Assembly (NCBI RefSeq): GCF_025629245.1
Contig: NZ_JANZXN010000031.1
Coordinates: forward strand, 36,894 to 75,211
DNA from: Natronobiforma cellulositropha
GTDB lineage: Archaea > Halobacteriota > Halobacteria > Halobacteriales > Natrialbaceae
Direction of reading: 5' to 3'
DNA length: 38,318 nt
Numbering within the stretch: position 1 is the stretch's first letter; each line of letters opens with the position of its first letter. A program made the translations under genes and the position numbers. The notes below the pieces were generated by a model. The model was not told the origin of the DNA. It searched no databases and worked only from the letters and a program-made list of their open reading frames with translations. Shown here piece after piece: positions 1-7,100 of this stretch.

Positions 1-81
1 GCCGTTTACGGCGGGGAGGATGTCACCGGTGATCGCTATCCCAATCGAGTGCTACTGGCTGACGACTCACACCAGCCCGTC

Positions 82-453
82 TCAGTCCGCCAGGAGACCG
101 CCGAGTGCGCCTGCGATGGCGCTCTCGATGGCCATCACGAACGCGACGACCGTCGCGATGGCGAAGACACCCGCGCCGACGAGCAGTCCGCCCGCGCCGC
201 CGACGGGACCGAGTGCGAGACCGACCAGACCGAGGGCGATCCAGACGAGCAGGCCGCCGACGAGTCCGCCGAGTGCCCCGGCGAGCAGGCCGTGCCAGGC
301 CCCTCGAGCGGGACCGCCACCGGCGAGGTAGCCCGCGAGGAAGCCGCCGACGAGACCGGCGGTAAGCTGACCGAGGACGGGGGCTGTGAGACCGACGATA
401 CCGAGTACCGTCGTGACGAGGAAGCCGATGAGTACCGCACGCCAGTTCGTCAT
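82..453 (-). CDS. DUF5518-like multi-span membrane protein
   Basis: The 123-residue product is almost entirely hydrophobic. It has about four membrane segments rich in Gly and Ala, starting right after an N-terminal MTNWRAVLIGF. The glycine-rich hairpins (LVGGFLAGYLAGGG and later LGPVGGAGGLLVGAG) resemble the haloarchaeal DUF5518 family of small integral membrane proteins, whose function is unknown. The ATG at 453 is the only start that includes the first helix. The gene is divergent from the NOG1-type GTPase, with 80 bases between the two starts. The family call is from recollection; the membrane location is read directly from the sequence. Confidence 0.75.
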   Translation of the reverse strand: MTNWRAVLIGFLVTTVLGIVGLTAPVLGQLTAGLVGGFLAGYLAGGGPARGAWHGLLAGALGGLVGGLLVWIALGLVGLALGPVGGAGGLLVGAGVFAIATVVAFVMAIESAIAGALGGLLAD

Positions 454-506
454 GCTCTCGTGTAGGCACGCCCGCGAGAAAAACGCTCGTCACGCAACGA
501 ACGACC

Positions 507-512
507 TTTTAG
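507..512 (+). promoter_or_regulatory. TATA-like box of the NOG1-type GTPase gene
   Basis: TTTTAG lies in an otherwise GC-rich stretch, centred about 25 bases before the ATG at 534. This spacing puts the transcription start at or next to the ATG, so the mRNA is probably leaderless. The position supports 534 as the start. Confidence 0.5.
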
Positions 513-533
513 GCTGGACACGCTAGCGAGGGT

Positions 534-1496
534 ATGATTTTCGAAGACCTTCCGACGACGCCCACGTCGGAAGAGCTGATCGACAAGGCGTTCTCGCGGG
601 CAGCACGGGCGGGACGGGCCAAACGCGGTCTCGAGGCCCAGCAGTCGATGCTCCAGACGGCGTCGAACATCGTCTCCGACAACCTAGAGAACGTGGTCAC
701 CGCTTGGCCGGACTTCGAGTACGTCGACCCCTTTTACTACGAACTCGCCGACGCCATCGTCGACGTGGACGCCCTCCGCCAGAGCCTCTCGCAGGCGATG
801 TGGGCGAGTCGGAAGGCCCGCGACATCAACCGGGAGTACCAGCCACGGGTTCGCAAGACGGACGTCGACACCGCCAGAAAGCACCGGAAACAGGCGTTCG
901 CCCGTCTCGCGGACATCGTCGAGCAGGTCGGCGACGACCTCCTGGCGATCAACGAGGCGCGAAACGACCTCCGCACCCTGCCAGAGATCGGTCCCGACGA
1001 GCCAACGATCGTCGTCGCGGGCTACCCGAACGTCGGCAAGTCCTCGCTGGTCAACGAGGTGACCAACGCCCGCGGGGAGACCGCCTCCTATCCGTTCACC
1101 ACCAAGGGCATCGGTCTCGGCCACTTCGACCACCAGCGCATCCGCTATCAGATCGTCGATACCCCCGGGCTGCTCGACCGCCCACCACAGGAACGAAACG
1201 AGATCGAAGCCCAGGCCGTCAGCGCCCTCGAACACCTCGGCGACTGCGTCCTCGTCTTACTCGACCCCAGCGGTGAGTGTGGCTATCCGATCGACTCCCA
1301 GCTCGAGTTGCGCGACGCTATCGAAGCCCAGTTCGAGGGCGTCCCGGTGTTCACCGTCGCGAACAAGGCCGACCGCTCGCGCGACGTCGAAGCCGACTTC
1401 TACATGAGCATCGAGACCGGCGAGGGCGTCGAGGAGGTACTCGAGGCGGCGGTCGACGCGATCGGGTACGAGCCGGAGTTGCCGAGTAGAGAGTAA
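534..1496 (+). CDS. NOG1-family GTPase
   Basis: The 320-residue protein has a helical N-terminal region of about 155 residues, followed by an OBG/NOG-type GTPase domain. The G1 motif is GYPNVGKSS, the G3 motif DTPG, and the G4 motif NKAD. The sequence ARGETASYPFTTKG between G1 and G3 is typical of the Obg/Nog group. Eukaryotic Nog1 acts in large ribosomal subunit assembly, and archaeal homologues are usually given the same role by inference. The length is normal for the haloarchaeal version. The gene has its own TATA-like box and no same-strand neighbour close by. Tandem repeats begin at the first base after its stop codon. Confidence 0.9.
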   Translation: MIFEDLPTTPTSEELIDKAFSRAARAGRAKRGLEAQQSMLQTASNIVSDNLENVVTAWPDFEYVDPFYYELADAIVDVDALRQSLSQAMWASRKARDINREYQPRVRKTDVDTARKHRKQAFARLADIVEQVGDDLLAINEARNDLRTLPEIGPDEPTIVVAGYPNVGKSSLVNEVTNARGETASYPFTTKGIGLGHFDHQRIRYQIVDTPGLLDRPPQERNEIEAQAVSALEHLGDCVLVLLDPSGECGYPIDSQLELRDAIEAQFEGVPVFTVANKADRSRDVEADFYMSIETGEGVEEVLEAAVDAIGYEPELPSRE

Positions 1497-1720
1497 CGCG
1501 GCTCGGAGCGAGCGTAGCGAGTGAGAGCCGCGGAACAGGCGAGCGGTGAACGGAGTGAGCCGCGAGCAACGCGATTCGGAGCGAGCGTAGCGAGTGAGAA
1601 TCACGGAACAAGCGAGCGGCGAACGGAGTGAACCGCGAGTAACGCGGCTCGAGCGCGAAGCGTGAGAGCCGCGAAAAAGCGAGCGGGGCGTGCCGCCCCG
1701 CGAGCAGCGTGAGGGATTAC
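1497..1720. repeat. 73-bp tandem repeats, two full units plus a degenerate third
   Basis: Unit 1 is 1497-1569 and unit 2 is 1570-1642. Each is exactly 73 bases and they differ at only a few positions. A diverged third unit follows from 1643 to about 1712, and further related fragments run to about 1770. Each unit contains the short core GAGCGAGCGTAGCGAGTGAG (altered in unit 3) and internal complementary arms (CGGCTC paired with GAGCCG in unit 1, GATTC with GAATC in unit 2). The pairing is preserved although the bases changed, which suggests RNA or cruciform structure. The array starts immediately after the GTPase stop codon. It fills most of the 426-base interval before the next gene, and no gene is supported inside it. 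Confidence 0.8.
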
Positions 1721-1848
1721 GACAGAGAGCGAGAGCCGCGGAAAGGCGAGCGAGAGCGTGAGACGCACGCAAAAAGCGACGCAGAGCGCCGATTTTCACT
1801 CGAGCGAGCGACTCACGGACCGAGCAATCGGCGCGGAGGTCCCGAAAC

Positions 1849-1912
1849 CGGTGTGGAGACGGTGGGTTACAGAGCCGGATCGGTGTGGAAACGTGTGGTC
1901 ACAGAGCCGAAT
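1849..1912. repeat. 32-bp imperfect tandem repeat (two units)
   Basis: Two adjacent 32-base units, 1849-1880 and 1881-1912, match at 27 of 32 positions. Both begin CGGTGTGGA and share ACAGAGCCG near the end; the start of a third unit (CGGTGT) follows. The array lies just beyond the 3' end of the minus-strand zinc-ribbon gene, so it may fall in that gene's 3' untranslated region. Confidence 0.7.
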
Positions 1913-1922
1913 CGGTGTCGTG

Positions 1923-2111
1923 TCAGAGGCGACAGCCACACGGCGAGACGCGCCGGTCGCCGGGACCGAGAACGGTGACCAGCACCATCGGGTCACCACA
2001 GCGTGGGCAGGCCGGAATCGCCGCCGCCGACTCCGCCGTTGCCTCCGACTCCGCCGCTGCCTCCGACTCCGCCGCGTTCGCACTCTCACCCTCGAGTGGG
2101 TCGTCGCTCAC
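1923..2111 (-). CDS. Small zinc-ribbon protein with Ala/Glu-rich N-terminus
   Basis: This 62-residue protein starts at a GTG (2111). It has an acidic, repetitive N-terminal half made of alternating AES/SEA units and a C-terminal treble: CPRCGDPM, about 12 residues, then SPCGCRL at the very end. The four cysteines look like a complete zinc site. I recall short haloarchaeal proteins ending in the same SPCGC pattern (possibly DUF7838). No function is known. The gene stands alone, with repeats downstream and a long non-coding stretch upstream. The cysteine spacing makes it more credible than the overlapping frames, but the low-complexity N-terminus makes the start uncertain. Confidence 0.6.
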   Translation of the reverse strand: MSDDPLEGESANAAESEAAAESEATAESAAAIPACPRCGDPMVLVTVLGPGDRRVSPCGCRL

Positions 2112-2570
2112 ACCGTCCTCCGCGGGGCTGTGACACCGGCGCGAGCACTCGAGCGCTCTGCTGGTCGGCGGGTGGGGGCGGCGAGGCTCGAGTCGGCGGC
2201 GGCGCTCGAGGGGGTGACGACACCGGACTGTTCAGGAATACGATACAGACGCGAGCGAGCGTTACCACTGCGAAAACGGCGTGCTCGGCCGCGGTGGCGG
2301 GCGTTTGCGAGACGTTTAAGTCTTGCCAGTCTGTTTGTTGTCATGGCTGTCTAAACCGCGTCCGTGGTTTGGAAGCCACGCCTCGGGTGGTGCTTCACCC
2401 GGGGCACTTCTCTGAGACCCCCGTGGAGACGGTGGCTTCCGGTTCGTACATCACTACTATCTGACTTATATGTATTGGAAATCGGCGGTGGTGAGCCGAG
2501 GGGGTGGCTCGCTCGCTCGAGAAGCGGATCACACCATCGGGACCAGGCAGCGAGCAGCGCCGGTTTCCGG
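2112..2570. other. Non-coding stretch with a structured or relic segment at 2313-2467
   Basis: No ORF here has convincing haloarchaeal codon use. The segment 2313-2467 stands out. It begins with a TATA-like GTTTAAG at 2312-2318. It then holds two hairpins: CGTGG(N8)CCACG at 2363-2380, and a 9-bp stem with a 6-base loop at 2381-2404 (two G-T-type pairs at most). On the plus strand one frame ends with a short peptide containing SETPVETVASGS before a stop at 2462-2464. This loosely recalls the tails of haloarchaeal IS1341-type TnpB proteins. It could therefore be an ncRNA, an insertion-sequence relic with its RNA end, or chance. Confidence 0.35.
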
Positions 2571-2620
2571 TTGTGGCACAGTGACCCCAATTGTGGGATA
2601 GAACTTTTAGTTGTGCCACA
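2571..2620 (+). promoter_or_regulatory. vapBC promoter with three 20-bp-phased operator-like boxes
   Basis: TTGTGGCACA (2571-2580), TTGTGGGATA (2591-2600) and TTGTGCCACA (2611-2620) start exactly 20 bases apart. The outer two contain the 9-base palindrome TGTG-N-CACA; the middle one keeps only the left half. TTTTAG at 2605-2610, between boxes two and three, is centred about 26 bases before the vapB ATG. The boxes therefore flank the TATA element and the start site, as expected for autorepression by the VapB (or VapBC) complex. The boxes are seen directly; binding is inferred. Confidence 0.7.
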
Positions 2621-2633
2621 CGAATGGACGGCC

Positions 2634-2906
2634 ATGTCTGTCGAGACAGATTCACACGGGCGTCTCTACCTGTCCTCGGAGCTGCGGCAGAAGTACGGTG
2701 AGAAGTTCCACATCGTCGAATACGAAGACCGCCTCGAGCTCGTCCCGATCGATGCGGATCCGCTTCAGGCGGTTCGAGAAGCAGCCGGTGGTGCGTTCGA
2801 CGGGAAGTCGGCTGCAGAACTCAAAGGGGAAGCACTCGAGCAGGCTCGGCAGGAAGCGAGCGAGGATCTCGAACGGCGACACGAGGCGGAGGACTTCGGT
2901 GAATGA
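2634..2906 (+). CDS. vapB: VapB-type antitoxin, AbrB/SpoVT family
   Basis: The 90-residue protein opens with a swapped-hairpin AbrB-like DNA-binding domain (residues 1-40: SHGRLYLSSELRQKYG, then a hydrophobic VEYEDRLELVPI strand pair). A long, charged helical tail rich in Glu and Arg follows, the usual toxin-binding arm. The gene ends in ATGA, overlapping the PIN-domain gene by four bases, so the two are translationally coupled. The ATG at 2634 sits about 26 bases after a TATA-like box, pointing to a leaderless mRNA. An in-frame upstream extension has non-haloarchaeal composition and is rejected. The expected role is to neutralise VapC and repress its own promoter through the upstream boxes. 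Confidence 0.85.
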   Translation: MSVETDSHGRLYLSSELRQKYGEKFHIVEYEDRLELVPIDADPLQAVREAAGGAFDGKSAAELKGEALEQARQEASEDLERRHEAEDFGE

Positions 2907-3289
2907 CGGTTTTCGTCGAGACTGACTTTCTCATCGCGCTCGTAAAAGATTCTGACTGGCTCAAACAACGGGCCGAAACGGTTCTCGAAGAGCGTGCGGT
3001 CGTCACGTCTCCGTTCTCGTATCTGGAGTTGCTCATTATTCGCGAGCGCCACGAGTACGACTACGTCCGACTGTTCGCGAACATGCTCGAGCTCGTCCCC
3101 GTGAGGACCGACGACGAACGCCAGATCGTCCTGAAGGCGGTCCACTACTACGAAGAGGGGATGACGCCGTTCGATTCCTTTCACGCCGCACTCGCCGAGA
3201 CGCACGGTCTCCCGATTCTCTCGTCGGATACGGCGTACGAAGCGGTCGGTCCCGACCGTCTCCCGTTGGAGCCAGATACGAGCGAGTAA
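2903..3289 (+). CDS. vapC: VapC-type PIN-domain toxin (ribonuclease)
   Basis: This 128-residue PIN-domain protein has all four acidic residues expected for the metal site: Asp8 in VETDFL, Glu42 in SYLELL, Asp91 in TPFDSFHAA and Asp109 in LSSDTAY. PIN toxins cleave RNA, often initiator tRNA or the rRNA sarcin-ricin loop. The target here cannot be told from sequence. The length is typical and the active site is intact, so the toxin is probably functional. It overlaps the antitoxin gene by four bases. An 84-bp palindrome begins 14 bases after its stop codon and may act as the end of the transcript. Confidence 0.88.
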   Translation: MTVFVETDFLIALVKDSDWLKQRAETVLEERAVVTSPFSYLELLIIRERHEYDYVRLFANMLELVPVRTDDERQIVLKAVHYYEEGMTPFDSFHAALAETHGLPILSSDTAYEAVGPDRLPLEPDTSE

Positions 3290-3302
3290 GCGACTGGCCG
3301 GA

Positions 3303-3386
3303 TATAGTGACAACTGCAACGAGTTACACACTGATCGCCGACTCGTCTGGCGATCAGGTGTGCACTGACTTGCAGTGGCTACTATA
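3303..3386. repeat. 84-bp imperfect palindrome, MITE- or BIME-like
   Basis: The ends are TATAGT (3303-3308) and ACTATA (3381-3386). Moving inward, CTGCAA pairs with TTGCAG, AGT with ACT, and ACA with TGT. The centre is a perfect 9-bp stem, CTGATCGCC with GGCGATCAG, around a 9-base loop. I recall very similar palindromes scattered between genes in Natrialbales genomes, but I cannot verify this here. It contains no coding sequence. As RNA it would be a long hairpin just downstream of vapC. Confidence 0.8.
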
Positions 3387-3600
3387 CGCGCGGCCGCACC
3401 GTTCGGGAGCCGCACCATCGTGGGTTCAGCCAACACTCCCGCCAGAAATCGAACTGAGGGCGACCACCCCGAACGCCCCACCCCGCGCGGTGGCCTGCCG
3501 GTTGGCCGACGCGAGCGGGAAGGCGGGGCGCTCTGCTGACCGTCGCCGACGATACCGGGGCGTCGTGGCCGCACAGCGCTCGCCACTGCAAGCCGGTGGG
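3387..3600. other. Non-coding remainder of the vapC downstream gap
   Basis: The 340-base gap between vapC and the next gene holds the palindrome and then about 210 GC-rich bases. In these I see no ORF with sensible composition, no RNA gene and no clear repeat. CCACTGCAA near 3582 echoes a piece of the palindrome's arm and may be a fragment of a second copy. Confidence 0.4.
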
Positions 3601-3604
3601 TTTT
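3601..3604 (+). promoter_or_regulatory. TATA-like T-tract for the 65-residue membrane protein
   Basis: A TTTT run in a GC-rich context is centred about 27 bases before the ATG at 3630. It fits a leaderless transcript and supports that start over an upstream TTG codon. Confidence 0.35.
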
Positions 3605-3629
3605 GCTCGCCGGTGGTCTCGAGCGTGGT

Positions 3630-3827
3630 ATGGGTACGTTCAGTGACCGCCTCGTGATCGTGCTGATCGCGGCGACGGGACTCGCGGTGTTGCTCGTCGG
3701 GTGGGCCGGTGGGCTGGTCGAGGCGCAGGTGTCGGGGTGGCTCGAGACCGCCTTGCTGGCGCTCTTGGCGCTTGGGTTTCTGGCGGCGCTGGTCGGCGTC
3801 TGGTTCGAGTTCGGTTCGCTCGAGTGA
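3630..3827 (+). CDS. Small two-span membrane protein
   Basis: This 65-residue hypothetical protein has two hydrophobic segments (about residues 8-27 and 38-58). Between them is a short polar stretch, GGLVEAQVSGWLE, and the protein ends in an acidic tail. I do not recognise the family. It has a TATA-like tract at leaderless distance. Its stop codon abuts the stop codon of the convergent gene with no base between, so the two transcripts must overlap in their 3' parts. Membrane location is directly supported; function is unknown. Confidence 0.65.
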   Translation: MGTFSDRLVIVLIAATGLAVLLVGWAGGLVEAQVSGWLETALLALLALGFLAALVGVWFEFGSLE

Positions 3828-4091
3828 TCAGCGTTTCAGCCGAGCTAGCGGGGCGGGGCGCTCGAGTTCCTCGAGGCGGTCGAGTTGGCGGCCGACCCAG
3901 GAGCGCCGCCCGAGAAAGCGGTGGAGGAAGTAGGAGGGGGTGAAGGTGGCGATGACGCCGAGGGCGAACAGGAGGATGCCGAGGGCGAGTTCGCCCGAGC
4001 GGACGAAGTCGAAGCCGACGATGAACATCGGGCCAGCGATCGAGAGACCGGCCCCGATCTCGATCATCGTGAAGAGTCCCAGTCGAGCCAT
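3828..4091 (-). CDS. Small two-span membrane protein with basic C-terminus
   Basis: The 87-residue protein has two membrane helices (about residues 8-30 and 35-57). A cytoplasmic-type tail follows that is rich in Arg and Leu (GRRSWVGRQLDRLEELERP). The basic tail is unusual for a haloarchaeal soluble domain but normal next to a membrane. I recognise no family. ATTTAT at 4116-4121 lies about 27 bases before the ATG, so a leaderless start is likely. It is followed on the same strand, from upstream, by the large surface-protein gene, 60 bases away. Co-transcription is possible, but the separate TATA-like box argues for its own promoter. Confidence 0.65.
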   Translation of the reverse strand: MARLGLFTMIEIGAGLSIAGPMFIVGFDFVRSGELALGILLFALGVIATFTPSYFLHRFLGRRSWVGRQLDRLEELERPAPLARLKR

Positions 4092-4115
4092 TCACTCGGG
4101 GTAGGAACTGCTGCG

Positions 4116-4121
4116 ATTTAT
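4116..4121 (-). promoter_or_regulatory. TATA-like box for the 87-residue membrane protein
   Basis: On the minus strand this reads ATAAAT, centred about 27 bases before the ATG at 4091. It separates this gene from the surface-protein gene whose stop is at 4152. Confidence 0.45.
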
Positions 4122-4151
4122 GTGCACGGGTTTCTCGCGTGGACGGCTCGC

Positions 4152-7100
4152 TCAGGTCCCGTCTGCGACCTCGATAGACCGCCGCGCGTCGACGACGACG
4201 CCGTCGCCGTCGAAGACGAGACCGACGACGACGAACTCCTCGCCGAGTCCGTAGTCGGGATCTAGGGTGATCGTTCCCGACCCGCTCGTGGTCGTGGTGC
4301 GGTCGATGTGGGCGAAGTCACCACCGATGGCGAGCACCTCGAGTTCGGTGAAGTCGCCCGTCGAGGAGAGGGCGTAGCTGATCTCGAACGAGGGCGATCC
4401 GTCGCTCGTATCCTCGACCTCCCAGGTGGTGAGTTCGGGACTCGTTCCGGTGTCGAGGTCGTCGTTTCCGGCGGGGTTCTCCGCGTCGGCCGTGTCGCTG
4501 ATGGTGCGACTCGCGGCGACGAACTCGCCGCCGTTCGGGTCGTCGGCGATCACGTCGATGGTGATCTCGAACTCGTGGCCGAAGCCGTAGTGGTTCTCGT
4601 AGCGGACGTGCCCGCGTGGGTCGCTGCTGTCGATCGTCTGGCTGCCCGCGGGTTCGTCGAGGTTCTCGAACCTGACGCTGACGTGGGAGAACGAGGCGTC
4701 GACGTTGCCGACCTCGTAGGAGACGACGTACTCGGGGTCGTCTAAGTCCTCGTGTGAGAGGTCGTCGACGCGCGTGCTGAGTGTCACCCCATCACCGACC
4801 TCGATGGGGGCCGTCGCGCCGTCGTCGTCGCTGTAGATGCCGTGTTCGTAGGTGCCGTCAGCGGCGTCGACCGTGTGGGTGAACGAGACGCTCTCGCTCT
4901 CCTCGGGGGCGAGCGTCACGGTGGTCGTGTTCTCGACGACGCCGTCGAACTCGTAGGCGAGTGTCTGGGTGTCGGCTTCGGTGCCCGTGTTCTCGACGGT
5001 CGCCGTGACGGTGATCGTCTCGCCGTCGTCGGCCGAGTCGGGGGCGTCGAAGTCCGACACCTCGAAGAACGGCGTCTCGGGTGCTGGCGTTGCGCTGAGG
5101 TCGACCCGTGAGACGACCGGCGTCCGGGTGGGGTCTGTCGTCTCGAGTTCGAGGCGGAGGCGGAAGCTGTCGGTGTCCTGGCTCAGCCCCTCCACGGCGT
5201 AGGTCTCGTCGCTCGTGAGTTCGACCTCCTCGCTCACCTCGTTGACCTCGCCGTCGCCGGTGGTGTCGGTCTCGACGGTGACGGTGACGCTGCCGCCGTC
5301 GAGCGCCGCCGAGACGTTCTCGAGTGCGAGGTCCTCGACCGCGAGGTCGTCGCTCGCGGTCTTCCAGCCGGTGGTGTGGGTGCCGCTCGCTGCGGTCCAG
5401 TAGAGGGCGTCGATCTCCGCGCCGGAGAGCGCGCGGTCGTAGAGCTGAATCTCGTCCATGTCGCCCTCGAACGGTCCGTGGCCGGTGTGGCCCGCACCGA
5501 TCGAGAGGTCGACTGCGGCCGGGTCGAGGGCGGTGTTGCTCTCCTGGGCTCTGAGTTCGCCGTCGAGGTAGATCCGGGTGACGTCGCCCTCGCGGACGCC
5601 GACGATGTGGTGCCACTCGCCGTCGGTCACGAGGTCGCGGTCGAACGCGACGTCGGTGTGGTCGCCGTCGCCGTGGACGCGGAAGAACACCTCGTCTGAG
5701 TAGTCGCCGTTGTCGGCGATGAGATAGCCCTCGCGGTTGTCCCAGTGGCTCTTATCGAGCAGGTACGTCTGGTTGTCCTCGTTGTCGCTGACGCCGAGTT
5801 CGTCCGCCCTGATCCACATCGAGACGGTCATGTCGCTCGCAAAGCGGTGCGCCTCGTCGTCTGCGACGTTCACCCGCGCGTCGATGCCGTCGAAGCCGTA
5901 GGCGCTCGAGCCGACGAGTCCCGTCTGGCCGAGCGCCGGGCCGTTGACGTGGTCGCCGTCGAAGCCGCCTGCGGCGTCGATCGCCGTGGTTCCACTCGCT
6001 TCGTCGAACGGCCAGTAGGAGACGAGACCGTCGGTCGTCGCCTCGTAGCCGAGTCTGACGGTGTCTCCCTCCCTGTCACCCACGCCGTCGCTGACGGTTC
6101 GTTCGTGGGTGCCCGCGCTCCAGTCGGTGTCGGTGCTCCAGACCAGCGACTCGGGATCGACGCTGCTGACCGTAATTTCGGCGGTATCGGCGTCGTCGTC
6201 GCTGTAGATGCCGTGTTCGTAGGTGCCGTCGTCGGCGTCGACGGTGTGGGTGAACGAGACGCTCTCGTTCGCTCCGGGGGCGAGCGTCACCTCGGCCGTC
6301 TCCTCGACGACGCCGTCGAAACGGTAGGCGACGGTCTGGGTCGCCGTCTGGCCACCGGTGTTCTCGACGGTCGCCGTGACGGTGATCTCCTCGCCATCGT
6401 TCGCCGAGGCGGGTGCGTCGAACGCCGTGACCTGGAAGGCGGCCGCCTCGGCGTGCGTGCCGGTGAGTCCGATCTGGGAGACGACGGGCGTGCTGACAAC
6501 GTCTGCGGTCTCGAAGTCCATCACGAGACGGAAGCGCGAGGCGTTCTCGGTGAGTCCCTCGACGTCGTAGCTGTCGTCTTCGGTGAGTTCGATCGGATCG
6601 CTCACCTCGTCGACCTCGCCGTCGCCGGTGGTGTCGGTCTCGACGGTGACGGTGACGCTGCCGCCGTCGAGTATCGCCGAGACGTTCTCGAGGGTGAGGC
6701 TGTCGGCGGCGAGCGCGTCGTCGGTCTCCAGCCAGCCCGAGGTGTAGGTGCCGTTGCTCCCGGTCTGGTGGAGGGCGTCGACCTCGGCGGGACTCAGCGC
6801 GCGGTCGTAGATCTGAATCTCGTCCATCCCACCCTCGAGCGGGCCGTGGCCGGTGTGGCCCGCACCGATCGCGAGGTCGACGAAGGAGGCGTCGAGTGCG
6901 GTATCACTCGCCTGACCTTGCAGGGTGCCGTCGAGGTAGAGCAGGATGTCTCCCCCGTCGCGGACGGCGACGATGTTGTGCCACTCGCCGTCGTTGACGA
7001 GCGTCCGGTCGAACGCGATGTCGGTGTGGTCGCCGTTGCCGAGGACGCGGAAGAACACCTCGTCGGCGTAGTCACCGTCGTCGGCGACGAGGTACCCTTC

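Noticed and set aside
1257-1799. A 180-residue minus-strand ORF across the 73-bp repeats
   Set aside because: It runs through the repeats and into the GTPase gene on the other strand. The Ser/Arg/Leu repeats are a translation of the DNA repeat, not a protein family.
1497-1912. A possible CRISPR array
   Set aside because: The repeats are contiguous without unique spacers of constant length, and there are no cas genes.
2108-2344. A 78-residue minus-strand ORF starting MTTNRLARLKRLA
   Set aside because: Basic composition with no domain, and no TATA-like box at the right distance. The start overlaps the structured segment; kept only as part of the non-coding interval.
1758-2354. A 198-residue plus-strand ORF before vapBC
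   Set aside because: Very basic and Arg-rich, unlike haloarchaeal proteins. It overlaps the better-supported zinc-ribbon gene on the minus strand.
2364-2633. Upstream extension of vapB to 2364 giving 180 residues
   Set aside because: The added 90 residues are Trp/Arg/Ser-rich and cross the operator boxes and TATA-like element, so the ATG at 2634 is preferred.
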